Below, one piece after another: positions 7,793-19,700 of a stretch of 45,655 nt of DNA. Both the position numbers and the translations under genes were made by a program. Position 1 is the first letter of the stretch. Each line of letters opens with the position of its first letter. Where the stretch lies: positions 1 to 45,655 of the forward strand of contig JAHLWR010000028.1 of assembly GCA_019057815.1 (NCBI GenBank), given 5' to 3'. Source of the DNA: Candidatus Heimdallarchaeota archaeon (GTDB lineage Archaea; Asgardarchaeota; Heimdallarchaeia; Heimdallarchaeales; Heimdallarchaeaceae). The notes under the pieces are model-generated. The model did no database searches. It was not told the origin of the DNA and worked only from the letters and a program-made list of their open reading frames with translations.

Positions 7793-10700
7793 TTGTCTGA
7801 AATCGTTACCAAAAAAATGAGTGCTGCAGCATTCTTTAATGATAATAGAGCCATCGCAGGTTTTGGTAATTCTATGAGAGCTGTTTTCACAAGTATTAGA
7901 GAACTTGTTGAAAATGGGCTTGATGCTGCCGAAAGAAGAGGAATCAACCCTGTTATTGGTATAGATTTAAGAAGATTATCTCAAAAAGAAATTCAGGAAT
8001 TACTAGACGTAAAACAGTATAGATCACTGGAGAAGCATTTGGATTTTCTCCAATTAACATGTATAGATAATGGAATAGGTGTTCCTGGTCATTTAATAGC
8101 TGAATTATTTGGAAGAGTGCTCACAGGCACAAAATATGGTGTTATTCAGACACGTGGAAGATTTGGTTTAGGCGCTAAAATGTGCTTACTTTATTCAATG
8201 TCTTCTGTCGATTTACCTGCTAGAATACGTAGTAGACATTTTTTGGATAATATGACTCATGAACTTCATTTAATGATAAATTTAGAAAAAAATGAACCTA
8301 TTATAATGGAAGAACATGAATATCTTCCTGGGGACCCAAATTACCTTGAAGAACCAGGAACAGAAATATCTATCACCTTTACAGGAGCATGGAATCTCGC
8401 AAAGAATAGTGTGAAAGAATATTTCAAACAACTTGCAATAATAACTCCTTATGCAAGTTTTAATATTAATCTCCCAGGAGATAAAGATGGTGAAATTGAA
8501 TCTTTTGAATTAGCAAGTGTCGTAGACGATATGCCACCTCAACCTGAAATCGTGAAAATTCATCCATGGGGCTGTGATATAACTCAGTTCAAATCAGAGC
8601 TTTCTGTTACACAATCTAAAACCCTTAGAGAATTCCTTGCTAACCATTTCATGGGAGTCACAGAAGATATAAGTAAAGATTTCTTCCAATTATTAGGAAT
8701 AGATCCATCAAAAAAACCAAAAGAAATAACTTCAAGCGAAATAAGGAGAATTGTTCATGAGGGTTTTGTAAAAGCCTATCAAGAAGCAAAAGAAATCAAA
8801 CGTAAAAGAGATAGAAAATTTCAGTTTGAACCACCTAGAGGAAGTGCTCTTTCTCCTTTAGGTTCAGGTAGGCTCAGGAAGGGGCTTGAAAAAGAACTTC
8901 AGCCAAAATTCGTTGAAGCAATAACTAGACCACCTAAAGCTTATTCAGGTCATCCTTTCATAATAGAAGCAGCTATAGGTTATGGTGGGGGAGTGAAGGG
9001 ATTTACTCATTCAAGAGCTTCAAGTACAGATAATAAATTCATATATCGTTACGCAAATCGTATTCCTTTAATTTTTGGAGCGGGAAATGACGTTATTACT
9101 AAAGTTGTTTCTTCCATAAAATGGAGCGATTATGGGTTAACAAAACAATCAGATCCGCTTGCAATAGCTGTTTCACTTGTAAGTACAAAGATACCCTTTC
9201 CTGAAACAAGTAAAGAATATATTTCTAATGTTCCTGAGATAGAGGAAGATATCAGATTAGCTTTAATGCAACTTGGTAGAAGGTTGAAAACCTTTCTAAG
9301 TCGTGCTAAAAGAAGAAGAAGAGAACATGCTCGATTATCCCGTTTTGTTAAATCTGCACCTGTAGTAGTAGAAAACCTCACTCAGATTCTTCAAAGTAAA
9401 AAATCAATATTTGCCAATTTCCTACAAGGAAATGATAGAATTGCTTCAGCTCTAGCGCATGGTGCTCCTAAAAAAGCAAAATTATTCATGCCAATTGGTA
9501 AGAACCTTTTCAGTGTGAATGTTTGGTGTCCATCCTCAATTAGAAGAATACTAAATTCTAATAATGTTGTAACACTTGCTGATTTTTTCAATACACCAAC
9601 AGATCAATTAGCAACTATTTTAGAACTAACAGAAAATCAAGTTAATGAGATAAAGGAAAAGACAATTGATGAATTTGATAGAGAGAATATCAGTCCATTA
9701 TTAGACAATACACTTCTAATAAGCAGAAATGTAGAGAAAAGATTTTCAAAGAAGGCTGATAAGAGTTTTGTATCACTTAAAGATGCTCTTTACAGACGAT
9801 GGATACAGAATAGTTATCATTTTTTGGCCACAGAAATTGATAAACTCCGTTTTGTTTCTAATTTATTAGAGAAACTGTTCGAGTACAAAAAAGAACTTCT
9901 TATCACTCATTTTAAATCAAATAAAAGGAAACAAAGGGCAATTGGTACACCAACTCCAACAATAAAGGTAGAGTCTTTAACATCATATTCCAAATTAAAG
10001 GTTGAACATCTATTCCCTTCTTTTAAACAATTGAAAGCCATGTTAGGTGAGAGCTGTGATCCTGATCTGCTATATGAGGAATTTATTTTTCAAATAATCG
10101 AACCTACAGGAATAAATTACCAAGCTGCTATAACAAAAGTGTTAGTTGAAAATATGCAGCAGACGTTCAAGAAACTGATTGATAAATTCCCTAATTTTTC
10201 AAAGATTAAAATAACAAAAATGAAACCTGATTGGACAGATGGGTATACTAAAAATGCTTTTCACAGAAGAAAAATCTCTACTATAAGCGATTTTGTTAAA
10301 AAGGATTCTGAAGACCTAATTTTAATTAAAGAATTAGAAAGGGTCTTATTTTCGAGATTTTCGGATGTTCTCACCAAAAATACAGATTCAATAAAGCTTT
10401 CAAAGTTGCCAATTTCCGGTCTAAAAGAACTTCAAGGTGATGTTAAAGCAACCTTGAATGAACTTTCGAACAACAAGATTAATACCCTAGCAGAGTTAGT
10501 AAAACTTCAAAGTCATGAAATAGAAGAAGATAGTTATTACTTATTTGCTTCATTATTATTGAAAGAAGCAAAAACCATAATTCTAAACCATCTAAATGAA
10601 ACCCAGCAAAGTCACGATATATCTCACCTTAAGATTATTCCACACAGAATAGAGGTGGAGTTGAAGAAGAATCAGATTTTCTCTACATCTTCTTTCTTAG

Positions 10701-13700
10701 CTCACCCCTCTGTTAAATTGAAGAAAATGGGATTTAGGAAAAAGGATATTAATAATATTAAAAAGCGATTGGGCACTCAGATTCCTTCTTGGCTCAAAAA
10801 TAAGGATATTTTCAATAAACAAGGCATCACAACTTTAGAAGAATTGTTCTATAATACTGCTTCAGAGTTTGTTCTATCTAAAGATGAAAAGAAGCAATAT
10901 GAAGAATCTACAGTAATTCTTAGAAAACCTTTAATCTTTGGATTACCTGAACTTAGGAATTATTCTAATCTTCTTAACAAAATTGGTATTAATTGTGTTG
11001 GTAGATTCCTCTTATGGCCTGTATCGGAACTGATGGAGATCCTTAATCTGAATAAAGAAGAGATACAAGTATTAAAAGATAAGTTATCTCCTAAGACAAT
11101 TAAACAAAACGCTGATAAATATGGGAAAAGTTTGAGCTCTTTAGTAAGATTTTTCCCAAGACTTTTGAAATACTTTGAAACACACAATCTAACAATACAA
11201 GACTTGTTTTATATTTATATATCAGAAAAAGCAGTATCAAATTCTGGTTATTGGAAGAAAATTAATCAGTTAAATGAATTCTCTCAATCAGATATAACTG
11301 AACTAACAAACTTGATTGTATTAAAATCGAAGAAGAAGACAGATTTTCAAGAAGCACTACTCAAATTAAAAATTAGGAATATCAAGACTATAAAACAATT
11401 TCTTGATTCTCATTCTAATGTTATAGAAACAGAATTAACTGTTGCTTCTGAAAGAAAAATAGCTTTAGAAATTTTATATAAAATGCAAAAAGGTGAAATA
11501 GAAGGATCTAATGCTTTTCAAAAACAAATGATTCTAATATGTGAGTTTGATAATTTTCAACATTGTCTTAACTTACCAGTTTCTAGAATCTCTAATTTTA
11601 CACTTAACGATTATGAGATATTGAGAAACAATGGTATTATGGGCATTCATCAGTTGTTTGAATATACAGAGAAAGAATTATCAATAATATTAGGAAAATC
11701 AGCAAATCAAATGGAAGCACTTTTAGGAAGTTTTAGTTTCGAAAAAGAAAGACTTCCATTTTATGAAAAAGCTGAAAGCGGTCAATACAAATCCCTCATA
11801 TCCTTTGATTACGAGGATTCAGAAAGGTTTTCATCACAAGAGATTGATTCATTGATTCATTCAGGGTATGATTCTATTGATCAATTGTTCTATTTAACGC
11901 ATCACTCTACTTTTTCATCCCCTATTGTAAATTGGAAAGTAATGGATAGGTTCAAAAAATTATTACGGTCACCATTAACTTTAGTTAGTTGGGAGAAAAA
12001 AATTCAGAAAACAATTATTGACGAAGAGACGCAAGAGGAAAAGCAAATAATAGAAGTTCAGTACTCAAGTTTAACAACTCAACAGCTGAATACTCTCAGG
12101 AGTAATAATCTCACTCGAATTATAGATTTACTTCTCTGTAAAACAGAAAAACTACAAGAAATATTGAAGATTGAGGAAGAAGAAGCTAAAAAGCTTCAAA
12201 AGAATATTCGAATAATTGACAGTGGATTAGATCTTTCAGAACTAGGTATTTTCAAACCTCAAATAGAAAGAATGTTAGAAGAAAAAGACATTGTTACTAT
12301 AGAAGATCTTTATTTCTCAACCTCAAAAGCTAATTGGAATATTCCAAAGGTACCTTGGAATTTGATAGATTCAATAAAGAAAGTCCTGAATCTCCAATTA
12401 TCACATCTTTCTGATATGCTTGATTCTGAGTTAATTAAGCAATTGGGTGAAGCTAATGTCAAATCACTTCTTGGTTTTATGTTAAGTACTCCTGAAGAAA
12501 TCATGGAGAAAACTGGAATAGCTGATGAAAGATTTGAAAATATCAAAAGTGGGTTAGATCTAGGTTACATTATACAATATTTCTCACTTCCTGTTTACTT
12601 TGTTCCTAAATTGTCATTCTATCAAACAGAACTGCTTAGGCAAAACGATATCAAGACTGTCATAGATTTTGTGATTACTCGTCCAGGAAAAATAAGTAAA
12701 TTACTTAACATGACCGAGAAAAAGGTGAGAGTTTTAGCTTCTTCGCTTTCAGTTCAAATACTAGAAGAGGAATATGAAGAAAAAGGTGTTTTTGCATCTG
12801 AAACAAAATTATTTGATCGAAGTGAACAACGTCTGTTATCAAAAGATTCAATTCTTCAATTTGAAGGTTTACAGACAATTCAGGAGTTGTATTATTTAGT
12901 TTCAAGCGAATATTATCAGCTTAATCAAGAACTGTGGTCAAAAATATCAGCTCTGAAGAAAGTATTATCACTTCCATTGAGGATATTTACTGATATTTCA
13001 GACTATTCGCTATCACTATTAGAAAAAGTGAATATAAAAGATATTTTCCAAATCTTGTTTATTCCAGATTCTGACCTAGAAGATCCTGTGCTATACAGAA
13101 CAGTTTCAATATACTCATCATCGATTATAGATTTGAGAGCATTCCATTATTTCGCTATGTTGCCTGCTACAGTCTATAATTCGTCCTTTTTCAGTAAAAT
13201 AGTGAAAAACATCCAAGATATGACTCTTGTAGATATTATCACTAACGAAAAAGTTATCGAACACTTGGTTACAAAAAATAGACAATATATTAAAGAACAT
13301 TACAATATAACTTTCATAAGATCTCTTCTAGAACTGCCTCTTCGAATTAGTCCGCTGTACATTAAAATACCAGCTAATAGAAGAGAATATTACAAAGATA
13401 TGAAAGTAGGACAACTATTGGAACTTTCTTTAACAGAAAATCCTGCAATAGCTCCCGTTTTAACCTCCATCAAAGAAATAGATTCATTTAATGAAGTGAT
13501 ACAAAAACTCTCTTTACCTATAGCTACAATGGGATTACCAAGATCATTAGCTATCAAATTAAGCAAATCTTCTGTTTTTACACTTATTGATTTCTATTCT
13601 TCCCCAACAAAGCAGTTATCAGAGATGTCTGGTCACTCTCAAAAATTAATAAGAGAAATCAAAGAAAACTTAGCTTATTCTGATATTATTAAGTACCATT

Positions 13701-16700
13701 CTTCACACGCTCATCCTATAATCGCTTCTTCATTTATTTCAGAGGAGCAAATTGAAAAACTTAAGAAGCACGGAATTAGCGATTTAGAAACATTATATTA
13801 TTCAGCTGATGTGTTGGGGATTTCTAGCTTACTACCAGTAGAATATTATAGAAAATCTAAAGAGATATTATCTGGTTCAATAAGATTCTTAGGCTTTCTA
13901 GCTTTCGATGAAATTAAAAAGCTAGAATCCATGAATATTCATTCTATTATTGATTTAGCCCTTTTAAGTAAAAAAGAATTAAAAGAAATAACAGGAAATG
14001 AGATATACACTGAATTCCATATATTAGATCTAATAGCGTTTGATGAAATAGCTGAAAAGCGATTACAAACCGCTATTCCATTAATAAGTTGTTCTTCAAT
14101 AAAAGAAGATTATCTTGATAAACTAAATGAGATTGGAATACATTCCGTACAAGATTTTATATCTAGAATAGCTGAAATAATAGAAAGTCATCCATATCTT
14201 GTAGTTTCAGATGTTTTTAGAGAAATACAACTATATTTATCATCTGTCTCTTTTGTTGGATTACCAATTGAACAAACTAATATGTTGATTTATTTAGGCA
14301 TTGAAGATATTCTAACATATATCACAGAAGACCCATCAACAATTGCAATAATTCTGCATACTAATACGAGCAAAATAATTTCTTCTATTAAAAAGCTATC
14401 TCCACAGAAAATTGCCTCAAAAGTTAAACTAAATGGGGTTAAATTAATTGACTTCTTACCTTTGTCTAAAGGAAGGGTTGCAAATCTAGTAAAATCAGGG
14501 AAAGAACTAGTTCAAGATCTTTACAGCTTGTATTATCAAACATCTTCTATTCCTTCAGTTTCAGAAGGAAATATAGAGCATTTTATAGAACTCTGCAATG
14601 CTTCTGTATACAGAATTAAAGATTTGTCTTTAAATGAAAAAATAGAACTGAGAAAACATAGAATATATCGTGTAATTGACTTATTAAGCAGCCATGGTAA
14701 TGTTTTGAGAAAAATATTTGGGAAGATTCCAGAGTCAATTAAGAAGATTAAAACAGGGGAGTTTTCCTTATCAAACGGAATACCCCTCAACTTGAATGAA
14801 CCTATGTTAGAAATCTTAGCTGAAGTAGGTTTTGATTCTCCTAAAAAGACTGTAGAAGACTTATTCAGTTATGTGCCAGAATTACTCTATCAATACTCTG
14901 ATGCTGAACGAATCGAGAAAACTAAGAATGTTTCATTTCTAGAGCAGTTAGTTAGCTTCCTATGCCTGAATGTATTAACTATTCCTAATTTCGATCCGGA
15001 AGCAAAAATGGCTTTATGGCGCAATGGAATTAGACACATAATTGATGTGTTAGTAGTGAATGTAAACTCACTTACAAATATGCCAAAAAATATACAACAA
15101 CAGATTCGTCTTTATCAACGAGAATTCGATTTAAGTAGAAATATGTCAGCAACATTTTCTCCATTTATCAACCAAACAATTAATCTTCCAGATAATGTAA
15201 AAGAGAAATTCGTAGGCTATGGGATTAACAATATTCTCTTTCTAATGGATTTCATACCTCATCCAGTATTTAATTTCTCAAATGAAGAATTAGCTATACT
15301 CAGTAAAGTATCAGAGAACATTGTAAAACCGATTACATGGTTGTATGGGCAATTAAAGCTTAATATTAATAGTTTAATGGCATTCCTTTCACAGAAAGGA
15401 ACAGATATTCTTTCAGCTTTTCTCCTTCTATCACAACAAGATATACAAACAATTGATAATGCTTTTTCAGAGGATCTTCAAAATAAGCTCTATCATGCCA
15501 TCAATAAAGAAATATTAGATCTTAAGGTTCCAAATTGGGTAATAAGAATAGATCAAACTAATTTGTTTGCAAAACCCGAAATGGTAAAGAAACTTAAGAA
15601 AAAAGGTATAGAATTTCTGGATGAATTTCTTGCACTTGATAGCATTGCAGAAACTAGTAAAACTATAGATTTAGACAATATAAATTTGTTGAATTTATTA
15701 CATCAGATCCCAATATCTGTAATTAAGGAAATATCAACAGAGAATGTTGCAGTATTAACTAGTACGGGTATAGATACAACATATGATTTCCTTTATGTTC
15801 CTACACCTATTTTGTCAAAATTACTTAAAAAGAGTATTGAAAAAATTAATGAAATAAAATCCTCGTTCAAGCCTTCAGCTCTTATAAATAAAATGAAATT
15901 ACTTGGTCTAGATATAAATACGATACATACACTCCAAGAATCCACAAAGAAAATATTAGTTAACTATGGCTTTGCAACAATACTCCAGCTCAAAAATATA
16001 CAATTAGATAAGCTAAAAATTCCAAAAGAAGAAGTGAGGCAATTAACAGGTGCAATAACAGAATTGTATACTCCAATTACACTTCTTGGAAAGGTATTGA
16101 ATATTGAAAAAGAAATTATTACCAATCTTGTTTCTAGAGCAGTTTGTACATATGATGATTTGACTAAACTACCACTGCATAAATGGCCGAAAGAGTTTAA
16201 AGTGATACATACTAAACAGAAAGCTGATAGTTCCTATCTAAACAAACTACTGAAATCATCAAAGAAGAAAGGTATGTTAATCTCAGAATTGAATCTATCA
16301 AAACGACTATCTTTAGCGTTGAATGAAATTGGTATAATCACAATAGATCAATTATTGTTTGTTCCTAGCAAATGTATCGTTTCCAATACAAAAATTAACA
16401 AAGAAGAAATAGAGACTATAAGAGAAAAACTGGATTGCTACCTTAGTTATATACCAAATATATCGAGAGAAACAATTGAATTCTGTTTTCAAAAGGGGTA
16501 TACAAAGGTATCAGATGTTTTAATTTACTTTGATAAACTACCTAAAGATGTCAAAGAAGATATTCTAAAATCTGTATCACATATCAAAAACATTGAAGAA
16601 TTACAATTTATGGAACCATTATCTCCCACAGAACTCTACTTACAGAGGAAAGGTTTCAAATCATATAAATCGGTACTTTCTTCCCTTGAATTGAAGAAAA

Positions 16701-19700
16701 ACTATGAATTATCAAAGAGAATTGTTCCTATATTAACGGCGAATATAAGATTCCTGAATATCGATAAAAGTATCGAAGATAAAATAAAAAGAGCTCGAAT
16801 AACAACAATCTCGGATCTATTGATTCTCTCTCCAAAAACACTTTCTTCTAGAAGCAAAATTAAACAAGCTTTATTGAATAATATTATAGAATCCATAAAT
16901 ATAGACAAGGTGGAGTCTGAAATTGCTCATCAGAGTGGAAGGCATCTTGTAAAAGCTTTTTCCTTAACAAATAAAGATAAGAATACTTTAAAATCCTATG
17001 GAATTTATAATTTGTCAGATTTTAAAAATAATACTTCGTTCTCTTGGTTAATCCCAGAAAAACAAATTAAAGCAATAAGAGTAACAATTGCATCAAGTTT
17101 AGATACTCTATTACTGTTTTATACGAATATTGCAAAAATGTCACTTCTAGATATTGAAGATACATACTTTTCAAAAGGAATTTTCAACATTCAGGATTTA
17201 CTATCAATTAGTCAAGATAAAGAAGTTAAAGAAATTGAATCTTTCCTTACTAAGTTTGCAACAAACAGGAAGCAATTGATACAACAGTATTTGCCTGTTA
17301 ATGAGTTCCTTGCACCCCTTTCTATAAGAAACCTTTTCACTAAAGATACTCAAAAAATGAATATTAAAAACATCATAGACCTTAGTACATTCCTTTACTA
17401 TAATAAAGAACAATTAACTGATGAAGGAAAAGAAATTATAGCTGTTTTAAAATGCCCTATTTCGATTTTTGATGTTTTTAGCACTTCTGATATAGAAAAA
17501 TTAGCTGAAAAAGGCGTGAAAACTCTAGCTGATTTTCTACTGAAACCAAAGAATCTATTGATGACAATCATTCCACAAAAACTTGCTAAGCATGTTAGTA
17601 AGATTACAGAAATGATGAATTATGAAAATCTAAAGAAACAAAGAGATAAAGCTACACAAATTGCATCAATGAAACTTTTCGATCCTGAGATTAAGAAAAC
17701 TATTACCCAATTCTATACAACAATCAATGAGCTGGTATTTGCTGTTAAGAACAAAGTTTCTTTTGCTCCAAGACCAGTTGTAAGGAAAATAGAAAATTTG
17801 CTCAATACACCTATTCAGCAAGTTAAAATTCCTGGAATATCATTAAATTCCTGGTTAAAACTTATTGGAACCATAGATAACCTGGCTGAACTTTATGTCT
17901 TGTCAAATAAAGAACTTACGTCCTTACTTTCCATAACAAAGACCAAAGCAGCGAAAATTATAGTTGATATTGATGTAAATAGTATTGTCAAAGTGCCAAT
18001 AATACGTGAAAATCTCCTATTCGGTGCTTCTGATATTGCTATTTTAAAAGAAAAGCAAGTAACCAACTATTCACATCTTTACAAAAAAGACTTTTCAAAC
18101 TTTGCAATTTCCAGTATGCTACAAAGTAAAATTGAGATATTATTGAATTTAAAATTATCTGCAATTAATTCAAATATTAAGGAATCCTTTACACTTATTA
18201 CTCTTAATTTCCTTGGGCCTATAGTAGATACTTTAGATATTGAGAAAGAAAAGCAAACAACTTTTTCATCATACCATAAAATGCTTTTCAGTAAGGGTCA
18301 TTATTTGATCAACCTTATTCAAACCAAAATAAGCGAAGATGAAGAACTATTATCCAATTTTACGCTTGAATTTTTACTTCTAGCAGGAATCTACAAAAAG
18401 AAGATTTTCAATGATGCTCTTAATTCTCTTCAACCGCCTTCCAAGAGTAACTTGAATCGTTTCCTAAAATTGATTGAAAGATCTCCTATAATGCTTATCG
18501 GTGCAGGTTTAGATGCAATAGGAGCTGTTGCTGATATTCCCGTAACAACAATTAACGAACTATTATTAATGTCAGAAGTAGAGCTTAAGGCACTACCAAA
18601 TTATCGACTCTTCAATCAAAACTTGAAAAACTTGTCGTTATCCTTGCTGGAAGAGCAAAATAAGAGATTGATTAAGTTTCCAAAAGGAGTTTTACAGAAA
18701 GATGATAAAGCTGTTTTGGACAAAAACTTCATTTTCACAGTGGAAGATTCTTTGGTTTACAACAAGAAGTTTAAATCTAAGAAAACAGATTTGTGGAACA
18801 TTACAGAACGAATCAAAAACATAATGATGGTAAGCTTATATTCGTTAACGCCTATTGTTCAATCCAGAAATCTTCTTGATTTATTAACTTCTTATAAGAT
18901 TGATTCTCTTTACGAATCACTTGTTGCGAGTCAACAAGAGCCTCTTGACGAAAAACAAGGTATCATTGAAATGCTTAATCAATTAGAATTCAGCAAAATT
19001 ACCAAATATATGAAAGAAGAAAAACAAAGATTTAGTAATTTCATTGCTGATGATGAGCTAATGAACGCTTTATTAGAACAAGGAATTTCCTCTCTTGGTT
19101 CATTAATATCTATGACACAGTGTGTTTTAACTGATGAACACCCATTAGAATTAGAGCATGTTCTCCCGGCTTTACGAGCTCCTTTGTCATTAATTGTTGG
19201 AAATAAAATTATTTTAAATAAATTGCAAAAAATAGGTTTGGTGCAAGTTGCTGATTTAGTATTACCTCCAAATATTAAGCTGAATCTTGAAGGAACACTG
19301 AGTGAAAAAGAGATTGATATAATTCAAGAAATACGTAATAAAATGAATTTGCAGACTATTAACAGCTGTCTCAAAACTATCTATCCTTTATTAAATACAA
19401 ATTTCATTGATAGTGATATAAAGCACGCATTAATGAAAGCAGGATACAGTTCTATCAAACACCTTGAAGTTTCTGAAATTACTATCATCAACCAAACAAA
19501 ATTAAGAGAAAGTCATATCATCAAAATTAAGAAATTACTAAACACACCTATATATATTCTGTCAGAGTTATTGAGAGAAGATGTTCAGAGCGTTCGTAAA
19601 TTGCATAAGAAGGATAAATTCAACCTGTTTCAAGTGATGGAAACCGACATTAAAGAGCTTTCTACTCTGACCAAACTTCCTTCCAGACAGATAAAGGTGT

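Noticed and set aside
9130-17413. Several antisense open frames of 60-85 codons inside top6B
   Set aside because: Each lies opposite a strongly supported coding frame, has no ribosome binding site or family features, and is expected by chance opposite AT-rich coding DNA.
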